Assembly: GCA_020848455.1 (NCBI GenBank)
Contig: JADLAB010000369.1
Coordinates: 1 to 55,806, forward strand
Length of the DNA stretch: 55,806 bases
Direction of reading: 5' to 3'
Source: Polyangiaceae bacterium
Lineage (GTDB): Bacteria > Myxococcota_A > Polyangia > Polyangiales > Polyangiaceae
The position numbers and the translations under genes were made by a program. Every line of letters starts with the position of its first letter. Position 1 is the first letter of the stretch. This document shows, in pieces, positions 25,073 to 33,872 of the stretch. The notes beneath the pieces were generated by a model. It saw only the letters and a program-made list of their open reading frames with translations, searched no databases and was not told the DNA's origin.

Positions 25073-26827
25073 CTAGGGCGGCGCCGCACTGGCGCTCGCG
25101 CTCGGCGCGGGCGCCGCGCTCGCGCTCGGTGTGGGGGCGGGCGGCGCCGGTGCCTTCTTGTCCTTGCCCTTTTCTTCGGCCTCGGGCTGCCGGTTCTGGA
25201 CCATCTTCGGCGCGACGCACAGCTCCGCGAACTCGCCGAGCGTCGTGATCGCCTTGTCTTCGCTCTGCTTGGGGTCGTCCTTCTTCGGCACCGCGCACGT
25301 CCACTCGCACGCCGCGGCCTCGTCGCACTTCGGGATCTTCTCCTTGTCCGCGAAGAGCGCCTGGATCTTGGGCAGATCCGCCTGGGTGCCGTAGCTGTAG
25401 AGGTAGCCGAGCGCGGTGAGCCGCGCCTGGACGGAGCCCTTGGTGAGGTACGCCTCGATCGCCTGGCGCGGGCCGCCCCACTTGGCCGGGGTCGCGTCGT
25501 CGGTCTTCAGGTCGCCGAGGTAGGCGCCGTACTTGATGGGCTCGTCGAGCGCGAAGTTCTTCTCGGCCGTCGCGAGCTTCTGCATGAACTCGTCGAGGTC
25601 GCCCGCCTTCGAGACCTGCAGGGCCGACACGGCGGCCGAGCGCCGCACCTTCCACTTGTCGGTCTTGAAGAGCTCGTAGAGCTTGTCGATCATCGCCGAG
25701 CGCTTGAACTCGCGCAGCCGGGCGAAGGCCTGGTCGAGCACGATGCCGGGCGCGTCGCTCGCCGCGATCGCCAGCAGCCGTTCGGCGTGCTTCGGGTTGT
25801 CCTTGTCGAGGTTCTGCTGGAGCGCGTCGAGCGCGACCTGGCGCCACTTCTCGGGAGGCTTCGAGTCGGACGCGAGCTGCAGGCAGAAGTCGACGACCGC
25901 GCTGCCGCCCACCTGCTTCATCGACCCGAGCACGCCGATGAGCGTCTCTTCCTGGAACATGGCGAGCTGCACGCCGAACTGCTTCTCGTTGACCTCGTAG
26001 CCGCCGCGCTCGTTGTCGGCCTTGACCTTCTCGACGATCTGCGGGTCCGAGCGCCAGGCGTCGGCGGCGATGTACTGGGCGATCTCGACGAGCTTCTTGC
26101 CTGCTTCCTCGCGGGTCGCCTTGCTGCCGATCTTGGCGACGATGTCTGCCATCTTCTTCAGCTGCAGCGCCTTCGTGTCCTTGCTCATCAGGCCCGGGAG
26201 ATCGACCACCGAGTCGCTGCCGATGTAGCGCAGGAGCTGCTCCATGCCGTAGGCCTGGCTGCGGTCGTTGAGCCGCCGCTCGAAGTCCGCCATCGCCCAG
26301 CGGGTGAGCGCCTGCTTCATCTCGTCCTTCAGGCCCGCGTCGGCCACGAGCGCGGTGCGCTCGAAGGTGAGCAGGCGGTAGGCGGCGTCCTTGAACTTGA
26401 AGGACTCGTCCGGGGGCGCGGCCTGGCCGGCCTGCGTGGTCGGCGGCGGCACCTTGAGCTGCTCGATGACGAGCGGCACGAGCTCGGCGACGATGGTGTT
26501 GCGCGTCTCGGGCGGAAGGCTCGGGCTCGACAGGACGTTCTCGATGAGCACCTCGAGCCCCACCTGGCGCCCCTTGCGCGGCTTCATGCGGATGAGGGAC
26601 ATGGCGGCCTCGACCCGCAGGCGCATCTCGTACTTGTCGTGGAGCAAGACGGCCGCGAGCTTGTCCGGACCGCTCTCGGTCCGCTCCCAGCGGTGCAGGT
26701 CCTCGTCCGACACGCGGCAACCACTCGTAGCCGCACCGCTCAGTGCGAGCGCCGCGCACACGCCGAGTGCCCGCCATACCCTGGAGCGGGTTGGCCGGAC
26801 CCCCGCTAGCCGATTGCGTACCGCCAT
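25073..26827 (-). CDS. HEAT-like helical repeat lipoprotein
   Basis: 584 residues from the ATG at 26827, preceded by AGGA at six bases. A signal peptide ends in the lipobox SGAATSGC. The body is almost wholly helical with repeated patterns such as KWRQVALDALQQNL, KWKVRRSAAVSALQVSKAG and VQARLTALGYLYSYG, suggestive of HEAT/Armadillo-type repeats. A short cysteine cluster (KCDEAAACEWTCAVPKKDD) precedes an Ala/Pro/Ser-rich tail. No enzyme motif is seen. Probably a lipid-anchored scaffold at the envelope. It lies divergent from ftsK. Confidence 0.65.
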   Translation of the reverse strand: MAVRNRLAGVRPTRSRVWRALGVCAALALSGAATSGCRVSDEDLHRWERTESGPDKLAAVLLHDKYEMRLRVEAAMSLIRMKPRKGRQVGLEVLIENVLSSPSLPPETRNTIVAELVPLVIEQLKVPPPTTQAGQAAPPDESFKFKDAAYRLLTFERTALVADAGLKDEMKQALTRWAMADFERRLNDRSQAYGMEQLLRYIGSDSVVDLPGLMSKDTKALQLKKMADIVAKIGSKATREEAGKKLVEIAQYIAADAWRSDPQIVEKVKADNERGGYEVNEKQFGVQLAMFQEETLIGVLGSMKQVGGSAVVDFCLQLASDSKPPEKWRQVALDALQQNLDKDNPKHAERLLAIAASDAPGIVLDQAFARLREFKRSAMIDKLYELFKTDKWKVRRSAAVSALQVSKAGDLDEFMQKLATAEKNFALDEPIKYGAYLGDLKTDDATPAKWGGPRQAIEAYLTKGSVQARLTALGYLYSYGTQADLPKIQALFADKEKIPKCDEAAACEWTCAVPKKDDPKQSEDKAITTLGEFAELCVAPKMVQNRQPEAEEKGKDKKAPAPPAPTPSASAAPAPSASASAAPP

Positions 26828-26904
26828 CGATGTCCTGTGACTGGTGTGGGATGCTAGCGCCCGCACAGCTGGGTTGGAAAGTATTTCCCCGGTCTTGCGT
26901 TGGC

Positions 26905-26922
26905 GAGCGTGAACGTACGCTC
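26905..26922. repeat. Inverted repeat in the ftsK upstream region
   Basis: GAGCGT-gaacgt-ACGCTC, six-base perfect arms around a six-base centre, in the 199-base divergent gap between the HEAT lipoprotein and ftsK. It may be an operator or a leader hairpin; no other copy was noticed in the window. Confidence 0.35.
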
Positions 26923-27026
26923 AGCCCCGGCCGCCCAAAGTTTGGCCCGTGCCGTGCCGCACGATACGACCAGCGCTGGCCCCGCCGGCGGCTCGGCGGG
27001 CCTTTCGAGGCTCGAGACCCGGGAAC

Positions 27027-29939
27027 ATGGCGCTCTCCTTGCGGGGTATCCTCACCGGCTGGCGGACCTGGCGCGCCAAGTCGACGGCTGGACCACGCGC
27101 CGGTGCCGCCGACCCGCCTGCTGGCGAGCAGACCTCGAAGAAGCGCCGCGGCAAGAGCGCGGCCGCGGCCGGGCGCACGTCGAGCGCCGCGGGCGGCGCC
27201 GCGGCCCCGGCGCCCGGTGAGCCGCCGCGGGCGCCGCGCACCTGGCTGCGCGAGGCCGGCGCGCTCCTGCTCATCGCGGCCGGCATCTACGCCGCGCTCG
27301 CCCTCGCCTCGTACCGCGCCGACCCCTTGCGGCCGGAGGTGCACGGCGACGACTGGGTCGGGCCCGCCGGCGCCCTGCTCTCGGAGCAGCTCGTCAGGCT
27401 CGTCGGCGCGACCGCCTGGCTGGTCCCGCTCGAGCTCGCGCTCCTGGCTCGAGCCCTGCTCGGCGATCGACCGCTGCGCTGGGGCCTCGTCCGGCCGAGC
27501 ACCGACGTCCTCATGGCGTTCGTCGCGGCCGCGCTCGTCCACATCACGTGGCCGCGCGGGACGGCCTTCGGCGCGATGCCGATCGGGGGGCTCGTGGGCG
27601 GCGCCTTCGGCGAGCTCATGCGCGGGCTCTTCTCGACCGTGGGCTCGTACCTCATCGGGCTCACCGTCGTCGGGCTCATCCTCGTCCAGCGGGCCGCCTT
27701 CTCGGTGCGCCGGGCGCTCGAGCGCCTGCGCCTGCTCGTCTCCGTCTCGCGCCGGGGCGCCGAGCGCGGCCTGTCGCTCGTCGGGGCGGCGTGGTCGCGC
27801 GCGCGGCAGATCGAGCTCGGCGAGCAGGCCCCGAACGAGGCGCTCATCGCCACGCCCGAGGAGGCCGACGCCATCATCGCGGCCTTCGCCGCCGACGGCG
27901 AGCGCTTCGAGCCGCGGCGTCGCCCGGCGCCGCTGCTGCCGTCTCCGGCTGGCGCTCTCCCGGACGCCGCCGGTTGGCCCGAGGTCGGCGCCGCGCAGAG
28001 CCCGCAGGCCGTCGCGGTCGAGCTCGCCGACGCCACCACGCCGAGCCCGCCCGACGCCGCGCCGGCCGACGCGGCCACGCCGACGCCTCCCGCGGCGACC
28101 GGCACGCCGTCGGACGCCAGCCTCGCGCTCGGGGACGGCGCGACACCGCCCGCGCCGCCGGTCGAGCGCGCGCGCGTCTCGGTGGCCCGCGCGAGCGTCG
28201 CGGGTGAGAACGGGTCGCCGCCGCGCGGCTCGACGGCGGGCGCGGCGGACGCCGCCGCCGCGAGCGACGCGCCCGAGCCGGACGCGCCCGAGCCGGACGC
28301 GCCGCCGGCCGCGGCCCCGAGCGAGGCGCGCGCGCGGCGTCCGAAGGCGAGCCTCGGTCCGCGCATCGTCGACACGAGCGCGGCCTTGCGCACCGAGAAG
28401 GCCGAGCCCGTGCGCCGGCCTGCGTTCTCGGCCTTCCGCCTGCCGGACACGAAGCTGCTCGAGGCGCCCACCGAGCAGAACATCGTCGTGAGCCACGACA
28501 AGCTGCGCGAGACGGCCGCGCTGCTCGAGAAGACGCTGCTCGACTACGGCGTGACCGGCAAGGTGGAGGAGATCCACCCGGGCCCCACGCTCACGACCTT
28601 CGAGGTGTCGCCGGCGGCCGGCACCAAGGTGTCGAAGATCGCGAGCCTCGCCGACGATCTCGCGCTCGGCCTGTCGCGCAAGGTGCGCATCATCGCCCCG
28701 ATCCCCGGCAAGAACCGCGTCGGCTTCGAGGTGCCGAACGATCGCCGCGTGCCGGTGAATCTGCGCGAGCTCGTCGAGGACCGCCGCTTCGTGGAGATGA
28801 ACGCGCCGCTGCCCTGCGTGCTCGGGCGCGACATCATCGGCAAGCCCTTCTTCGCCGATCTCGCCTCGATGCCCCACGTCATCGTCGCGGGCGCGACCGG
28901 CGCGGGCAAGAGCGTCGGGCTCAACGTCATGCTCGTCAGCCTGCTCTTCCGCCGCACGCCGGACGAGCTGCGCATGCTGCTCATCGACCCGAAGGTGGTC
29001 GAGCTCGCGCCCTTCGACCGCATCCCGCACCTCTTGCTGCCGGTGGTGACGGACATGAAGCAGGCCGCCAACGCGCTCAAGTGGGCGGTCGACGAGATGG
29101 AGCGCCGCTACCAGCTGTTCGCGAGCGCCGGCACCCGCAACATCCAGAGCTACAACGACTGGTGCGGGCGCGTCGCGCGCGGCGAGGTCAAGCCGCCGAA
29201 GCAGACCGCGCCGGTCGCGGCCATCGCGCCCGACGGCACCGAGGTCGAGGTGGCGCCGGCCACGGACGGCTCGGACTACGTCCCGCCGCGCCCGCTGCCG
29301 TTCATCGTGATCGTGGTCGAGGAGTTCGCCGACCTCATGATGCAGCAAGGCAAGGACGTCGAGGCCGCGGTCGCGCGGCTGGCGCAGAAGGCGCGCGCCG
29401 CGGGCATGCACGTCATCGTGGCGACGCAGCGCCCGAGCGTCGACGTCATCACGGGCATGATCAAGGCGAACTTCCCGACGCGCATCGGCTTCCGCGTGGC
29501 GCAGAAGGTCGACAGCCGCACCATCCTCGACGAGCAGGGGGCCGAGCACCTCCTCGGCCGCGGCGACATGCTCGTGAAGCTCAACGGCACCAACGATCTG
29601 CGCCGCGTGCAGTGCCCCTTCTGCTCGGAGGAAGAGGTGCAGCGCGTGACCGACGCCCTGCGTGCGCAAGGCGAGCCCGAGTACGACGAGAGCATCCTGA
29701 AGCCGCGCGACGAGGACGGCGAGGCCGCACCCGAGGAGGATGCCGAGCAAGATCCGCTCTACGACCAGGCCGTGCGCATCGTGGCCGACACGCGCCGCTG
29801 CTCCACCTCGTGGATCCAGCGCAAGCTCGGGATCGGCTACAATCGCGCCGCGAAGATCGTCGAGGCGATGGAGAAGAACGCCGTCATCGGCCCGCCGAAC
29901 GGCTCGAAGGAGCGCGAGATCTTCGTCTCGCCGAGCTGA
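27027..29939 (+). CDS. ftsK: FtsK/SpoIIIE DNA translocase
   Basis: 970 residues. Residues about 75-235 contain four membrane segments (LLLIAAGIYAALALASY, LVGATAWLVPLELALLARALL, VLMAFVAAALVHITWP and LIGLTVVGLILV). A 230-residue Ala/Pro/Asp-rich linker follows. The motor has Walker A GATGAGKS (622-629) and Walker B FIVIVVEEFADLMM, then GMHVIVATQRPSVDVITGMIKANFP. The C-terminal winged-helix gamma domain (about 905-970, DPLYDQAVRIV to EREIFVS) would read KOPS-type polar sequences. It pumps DNA at the septum and activates dimer resolution. Codons upstream of the ATG at 27027 are open but do not look coding. Confidence 0.95.
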   Translation: MALSLRGILTGWRTWRAKSTAGPRAGAADPPAGEQTSKKRRGKSAAAAGRTSSAAGGAAAPAPGEPPRAPRTWLREAGALLLIAAGIYAALALASYRADPLRPEVHGDDWVGPAGALLSEQLVRLVGATAWLVPLELALLARALLGDRPLRWGLVRPSTDVLMAFVAAALVHITWPRGTAFGAMPIGGLVGGAFGELMRGLFSTVGSYLIGLTVVGLILVQRAAFSVRRALERLRLLVSVSRRGAERGLSLVGAAWSRARQIELGEQAPNEALIATPEEADAIIAAFAADGERFEPRRRPAPLLPSPAGALPDAAGWPEVGAAQSPQAVAVELADATTPSPPDAAPADAATPTPPAATGTPSDASLALGDGATPPAPPVERARVSVARASVAGENGSPPRGSTAGAADAAAASDAPEPDAPEPDAPPAAAPSEARARRPKASLGPRIVDTSAALRTEKAEPVRRPAFSAFRLPDTKLLEAPTEQNIVVSHDKLRETAALLEKTLLDYGVTGKVEEIHPGPTLTTFEVSPAAGTKVSKIASLADDLALGLSRKVRIIAPIPGKNRVGFEVPNDRRVPVNLRELVEDRRFVEMNAPLPCVLGRDIIGKPFFADLASMPHVIVAGATGAGKSVGLNVMLVSLLFRRTPDELRMLLIDPKVVELAPFDRIPHLLLPVVTDMKQAANALKWAVDEMERRYQLFASAGTRNIQSYNDWCGRVARGEVKPPKQTAPVAAIAPDGTEVEVAPATDGSDYVPPRPLPFIVIVVEEFADLMMQQGKDVEAAVARLAQKARAAGMHVIVATQRPSVDVITGMIKANFPTRIGFRVAQKVDSRTILDEQGAEHLLGRGDMLVKLNGTNDLRRVQCPFCSEEEVQRVTDALRAQGEPEYDESILKPRDEDGEAAPEEDAEQDPLYDQAVRIVADTRRCSTSWIQRKLGIGYNRAAKIVEAMEKNAVIGPPNGSKEREIFVSPS

Positions 29940-29963
29940 GCCCAGAGGCTCGGGCTCGTGGTG

Positions 29964-30022
29964 CTAGAGCACCGAACAGGTTGAAAACGTTGCAGCAGGT
30001 TTCAACCTGTTCGCTGCTCTAG
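29964..30022. terminator. Long inverted repeat (23-base arms) between convergent ftsK and lipoprotein gene
   Basis: Arms 29964-29986 and 30000-30022 are complementary over 23 bases with a single mismatch; the core is GAACAGGTTGAAA / TTTCAACCTGTTC and the outer part is CTAGAGCA / TGCTCTAG. The 13-base centre is acgttgcagcagg. The right arm contains the TAG stop of the minus-strand gene. It is much less GC-rich than the surroundings. No T tract follows on either strand, so it could be a bidirectional terminator of unusual form or a protein-binding site. Confidence 0.6.
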
Positions 30023-30828
30023 GGGTAGAGCGAGTCCGCGTCCGTCGGGCTGGCGGGTGCGGGCGCCGGTGGCGGTGCGGACGGCTCGGGCGTGGCCGGG
30101 GTCGGCGCGGCGGGCGCCGGTGCGGTGTCGGCGCCCGGCTCAGGCGCGGCGGCGGCGACCTCCTCCTCCGCCGGCTCGAGCTCCCAGGTGAGGTCCATGT
30201 TGCCCTTCGGTCCGGCGAAGCGCAGCCCGAACCACCCCGCGTCGGCCGAGATGGTCGGCCGGCCGTCGGGGCGCGCGTGCGGGAAGCGGATGCGGAAGGC
30301 GAGGCGCCAGACCGTGTTGTACGGGTAGTAGCGCCGCTCGAGCTCGTTCGGTTTGCGCAGCAGCACGACCTCGCTCGGCGCCGTCTCGTTGCCGCTCTCG
30401 TCGATGAGGCGCACGATCCACGCGCTGTCGGGCTTGGTGAGGTCGTTGTGGCGCGGATTGCCGCCGTAGAGCGCGACGAAGAACTCGTGCGTGGCGCGCG
30501 TCTCGCCGAGCATCTTGCGCAGCAGCCGCTGGCGCTGCGGGATCGTCAGGCGGTAGTCCTGGGCGTAGCGCATGGCGTACGCCCAGCGGAAGTCCCACGA
30601 CTCGAAGGTCGCGCTCACGGTGAGGGCGCTCTCGAGCTCGCTGAAGACGAACAGGCTGTCCTCGCGCGTCCAGGTCTTCAGCACCTCGTCGTAGTCCGTC
30701 GCGACGTACTCGCGCGGGCCCTCGCGCAGGTTGACGAGCGGCGCGGCGCAGCCGAGCGCGCCGGCACCGAGGCCGAGCGCCCCGAGGAGCGCGAGCACGC
30801 CCGCGACGCTGCCGCGCGCCCGGCTCAC
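30019..30828 (-). CDS. Predicted lipoprotein, unknown function (1)
   Basis: 269 residues from a GTG overlapping the upstream gene's stop (GTGA). A signal peptide (VAGVLALLGALGLGAGALGC) ends in a lipobox at Cys 27 or so. The domain that follows contains LREGPREYVATDYDEVLKTWTRE, ESWDFRWAYAMRYAQDYR, HEFFVALYGG and VWRLAFRIRFPHARPDG; I do not recognise a named family but similar proteins are common hypothetical lipoproteins in delta-group bacteria. The C-terminal 60 residues are Pro/Ala-rich. Co-expressed with the next lipoprotein. Confidence 0.65.
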   Translation of the reverse strand: MSRARGSVAGVLALLGALGLGAGALGCAAPLVNLREGPREYVATDYDEVLKTWTREDSLFVFSELESALTVSATFESWDFRWAYAMRYAQDYRLTIPQRQRLLRKMLGETRATHEFFVALYGGNPRHNDLTKPDSAWIVRLIDESGNETAPSEVVLLRKPNELERRYYPYNTVWRLAFRIRFPHARPDGRPTISADAGWFGLRFAGPKGNMDLTWELEPAEEEVAAAAPEPGADTAPAPAAPTPATPEPSAPPPAPAPASPTDADSLYP

Positions 30829-31565
30829 CAGCTCACCGGCCAGAGCTCGGCGTAGAGGCCGTCGGCGGAGCTGTCGCGGCTCGCCGCGAGGCGCACGACG
30901 TACAGGCGTCGCCCGTCGCCCTCGCACACGAAGGCGCCGTTGTCGATCGCGACGAAGACCTGCGCGTTCTTGGCGCGCATGGCGTACGCCTCGGGCCAGG
31001 CGCTCTGCTCCTTCACCCAGCGGACGGCGTCGTTGGAGCTGCCCGGCACGTCGGCGCGCAGGAACGCGTCGACCGCCTTCTGCGCCTGGGTGCGCGTCGG
31101 GCCCTCGGGCAGCGCGAGGATGCCGATCCGCGTGGGCAGCTGCCCGGGCCCGACGTCGTTCTGGGGCACCGTGCGGGCGCGCAGCGCCGCGAAGTCGTTC
31201 GTGACGGCGCCCTGCCTGACCACGTAGGCCCGGCCGAGCCAGCGCCCGTCGCCGCCCGGCGTCACCGGGTTCCAGTCCTTGCAGGTCTTGAAGCGCGCCA
31301 GGAGCGCGCACACGTCGCTCTTGCCGCCGCACTTGAGGGTCTGTTCGAGCTTCGCGACGTCGAGCGCCTCGGGCGCGGCGGGTACCGGCTGCTCGGTCGC
31401 TTGCGGGCTCGTCGTGCGCGCGGTCGCGGCGGAGGTGGTGCCGCTCGGCGTCGGCCTCGCGGGCTCGGAGTCGCAGGCGGCGCCGAGCAGGCACACCGCG
31501 ACGCCGATCCCGAGGCGTGTGCGCGCGGCGCCGCGGCGCTCGGTGAGGCTCGTGGTCCGGTCCAT
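30825..31565 (-). CDS. Predicted lipoprotein, unknown function (2)
   Basis: 246 residues from the ATG at 31565; the frame is open further but those codons pass through the cdnL terminator and look non-coding. The signal peptide ends in LLGAAC. A Thr/Pro/Ser-rich spacer leads to a domain with LKCGGKSDVCALLARFKTC, WLGRAYVVRQGAVTNDFAALR, RIGILALPEGPTRTQAQ and VFVAIDNGAFVCEGDGRRLYVVRLAAS. Four or more cysteines suggest disulfides. No family recognised. Coupled to the downstream lipoprotein by a GTGA overlap. Confidence 0.63.
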   Translation of the reverse strand: MDRTTSLTERRGAARTRLGIGVAVCLLGAACDSEPARPTPSGTTSAATARTTSPQATEQPVPAAPEALDVAKLEQTLKCGGKSDVCALLARFKTCKDWNPVTPGGDGRWLGRAYVVRQGAVTNDFAALRARTVPQNDVGPGQLPTRIGILALPEGPTRTQAQKAVDAFLRADVPGSSNDAVRWVKEQSAWPEAYAMRAKNAQVFVAIDNGAFVCEGDGRRLYVVRLAASRDSSADGLYAELWPVSW

Positions 31566-31679
31566 GACCCGAAGCTTGGCACGGCCCGCGCCCCGCAGGG
31601 AACCACGGACCTCGAGCGGAACCACGGAGCCCCTGCCGCCGGGTCCCCGCGACTCCGCGGTGGTCCCGTTCCAGCGCAC

Positions 31680-31718
31680 AAAAAAAACGAAGGCAGCCCG
31701 CGCGGGGCTGCCCTCGTT
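31680..31718 (-). terminator. Intrinsic terminator of cdnL
   Basis: On the minus strand a 14-base stem (one mismatch; core GGCAGCCC with GGGCTGCC) with a 5-base loop is followed directly by a run of eight T. This is the only textbook Rho-independent terminator seen in the window. It lies 50 bases past the cdnL stop and would separate cdnL from the lipoprotein pair. Confidence 0.9.
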
Positions 31719-31768
31719 CTTCCGCCGGCCCTCGCACGCAGCCCGTGGCCGCGGCGACCGGCCGCACG

Positions 31769-32272
<504 letters not shown>

Positions 32273-32278
32273 TTTTGT

Positions 32279-32284
32279 CTCCTT
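32279..32284 (-). promoter_or_regulatory. Strong ribosome binding site of cdnL
   Basis: AAGGAG on the minus strand, seven bases before the ATG at 32272. It decides between this ATG and the longer open frame. Confidence 0.8.
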
Positions 32285-32543
32285 GTTGGTCCCGGTCGCT
32301 CCCCGCGTGGGAGCCAGCGCACCCGACTCCGCATGCGACGGAGACCTGGTGGGCACCTGGCCCTTGGGGGCGGGTGCCTCGAGCGGTAAGCAAAGCCACG
32401 CCGTGCGGTCGAATCGCGGCGCTCGTCGAAAAATGCGCCGTGGTCGAACCGCCGTTTGCCCCAGGGGTAGTGAGGCGGTAGTGAGGCGCTGTCGAGGCGG
32501 TCGTGAGCCTTGCGCGCTTGGCCCGGACGTTGCCTCGTCGCGG

Positions 32544-32572
32544 TTGACAGTCTGAGTTGGGTTAGTCTATCG
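32544..32572 (+). promoter_or_regulatory. Plus-strand promoter-like element
   Basis: Perfect -35 TTGACA (32544-32549) followed 17 bases later by CTATCG. The -10 is poor (TATCGC at 18 is equally possible). It would transcribe away from cdnL, against the minus-strand promoter at 32737, into a region without a gene. Might make a small antisense or leader RNA. Confidence 0.3.
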
Positions 32573-32595
32573 CTGTTGCACTCCACGCTCGCTGA

Positions 32596-32615
32596 GCGTC
32601 CGCCGCGGCGGACGC
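32596..32615. repeat. 20-base perfect palindrome upstream of cdnL
   Basis: GCGTCCGCCGCGGCGGACGC reads the same on both strands. It lies just past the start point expected for the plus-strand promoter-like element and within the presumed cdnL leader. Could be an operator or form a strong RNA stem. Confidence 0.45.
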
Positions 32616-32736
32616 GCCTCATGCCCGTTGTGAAGAGCGGCGTCGCCGTGGCGGCGCAGCTCCAGGCAGGTCCTGGATTGGCTTGCGAGAGTCAAAGCGC
32701 GTCCGAAAACTGAATAAACCGCGCCAGGCGCGCGAT

Positions 32737-32765
32737 ACCATAGTTAACTCGCCCTCGAGTGTCAA
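32737..32765 (-). promoter_or_regulatory. cdnL: Near-consensus sigma-70-type promoter, probably for cdnL
   Basis: Minus strand TTGACA (32765-32760), 17-base spacer, TATGGT (32742-32737). This is one of the best promoter matches in a very GC-rich window and points at cdnL, with a start near 32730. The leader to the ATG would be about 450 bases. Confidence 0.65.
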
Positions 32766-32924
32766 CTTGTTTCCAGGTTCGGCGGCGAGTGTCTCGAATC
32801 TACAGCGTTTTTCGACGACCGCGGCGCGTGCCTCGGCCTTCCACCGGGGGCCAATTTCTCGTGTTTTCGGGCACCTCGGGCGGCGGGCGAGCGGCGCGCG
32901 CGACCGCGCAGCCCCACGGGTCCG

Positions 32925-33863
32925 TCAGCGGCGCACGAGGCGCTCGACCAGACCCCAGCGCACGCCCCGATCGGAGACGACGAGCTCCGCAGCTCCGGCC
33001 GCGCGCACGAGCTCGCCCACGATGAGCGCGCCGGCGACGATGACGTCGGCGCGCGCCGGCTCGAGGCCGGGCACGAGGCGCCGCTCGGCGAGGGACCGGG
33101 CAGCGAGCTCGGCGCCGAGGCGCTCGAGCTCCGTGGCCGCGAGCCGCGAGCCGTGGATGCGCGCTCCGTCGTAGGGCACGACCCCGCCGACGATCGCCGC
33201 GAGGGTCGTCACCGTGCCCGCCACGCCGACGAGCGGCACGCCCGCGACCGAAGGCGCGCGCGCGAGGGCCGCCCGGACCTCGGCGCGCACGGCGTCGAGC
33301 TCGCTCGGCGCGGGCGGATCGGTCCGGACGTGGCGCTCGCTCAGGCGCACCGCCCCGACGTCGAGGCTCACGGCCGCCTCGACCGCGCCAGGACCCGCGC
33401 CGCCGGGCGCGCGGCCGAGCACGATCTCGGTGCTGCCGCCGCCCACGTCGAGCACCGCGACGCGCGCGCCCGGGAGCGCGAGCCCCGAGAGCGCGCCGGC
33501 GAAGGTGAGCGCCGCCTCCTCGTCCCCGTCGACGATCGCCGGACGCACGCCGAGCAGCCCCTCGGCAGCGTCGAGCAGCTCGGCGCCGTTGCCGGCGTCG
33601 CGCGCGGCGCTGGTCGCCACGGCCGCGAGCGCGCTCACCCCGAGCGCTCGCGCCTCGGCGCCGTAGTCCGCCAGGCATGCGAGCGTCCGCGCCAGCCCCT
33701 CGGGCGACAGGTTGCGGCTCGCGTCGACGCCGCGCCCCAGGCGCGTGATCGTGGCCCGGTCGACGAGCGGCACGAGGGCCGGCCCGCGCACCTCGACGAC
33801 GAGCAGCAGCACGCTGTTCGTGCCGATGTCGATGCCTGCGATGCGCACGGGGGGGGTCGCCAC
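32925..33863 (-). CDS. Ppx/GppA-family exopolyphosphatase or (p)ppGpp phosphatase
   Basis: 312 residues, the two-lobed ASKHA phosphatase core only; the C-terminal HD-like extension of E. coli Ppx is absent. Seen: phosphate-1 loop AGIDIGTNSVLLLV, DGDEEAALTFAGA (conserved Glu), phosphate-2 loop VLDVGGGSTEIVLG and GVAGTVTTLAA. It should hydrolyse terminal phosphates of polyphosphate or pppGpp; sequence alone does not separate these. The gene ends in VSDRGVRWGLVERLV, typical of the family. Located downstream of the OmpA lipoprotein with a ten-base gap, so likely co-transcribed. Confidence 0.9.
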   Translation of the reverse strand: MATPPVRIAGIDIGTNSVLLLVVEVRGPALVPLVDRATITRLGRGVDASRNLSPEGLARTLACLADYGAEARALGVSALAAVATSAARDAGNGAELLDAAEGLLGVRPAIVDGDEEAALTFAGALSGLALPGARVAVLDVGGGSTEIVLGRAPGGAGPGAVEAAVSLDVGAVRLSERHVRTDPPAPSELDAVRAEVRAALARAPSVAGVPLVGVAGTVTTLAAIVGGVVPYDGARIHGSRLAATELERLGAELAARSLAERRLVPGLEPARADVIVAGALIVGELVRAAGAAELVVSDRGVRWGLVERLVRR

Positions 33864-33872
33864 CGGGCAGCC

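Larger units (their letters stand above)
32273..32924. other. 650-base region upstream of cdnL and downstream of ppx: promoters and palindrome, no gene
   Basis: No convincing protein gene is seen on either strand. It holds a near-consensus minus-strand promoter (32737-32765), a plus-strand TTGACA with a weaker -10 (32544-32572), and a 20-base perfect palindrome (32596-32615). Base composition drops noticeably near 32700-32800. If the minus-strand promoter drives cdnL the 5' leader is about 450 bases, long enough to carry a regulatory RNA. Confidence 0.5.

Noticed and set aside
25041-29750. 1569-codon minus-strand frame across ftsK and the HEAT lipoprotein
   Set aside because: It runs antisense through ftsK and then out of frame through the lipoprotein; no domain is recognisable. 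A product of GC bias.
32510-32713. Short plus-strand open frame near the TTGACA element upstream of cdnL
   Set aside because: No ribosome site and no resemblance to protein; treated as possible leader or RNA region instead.
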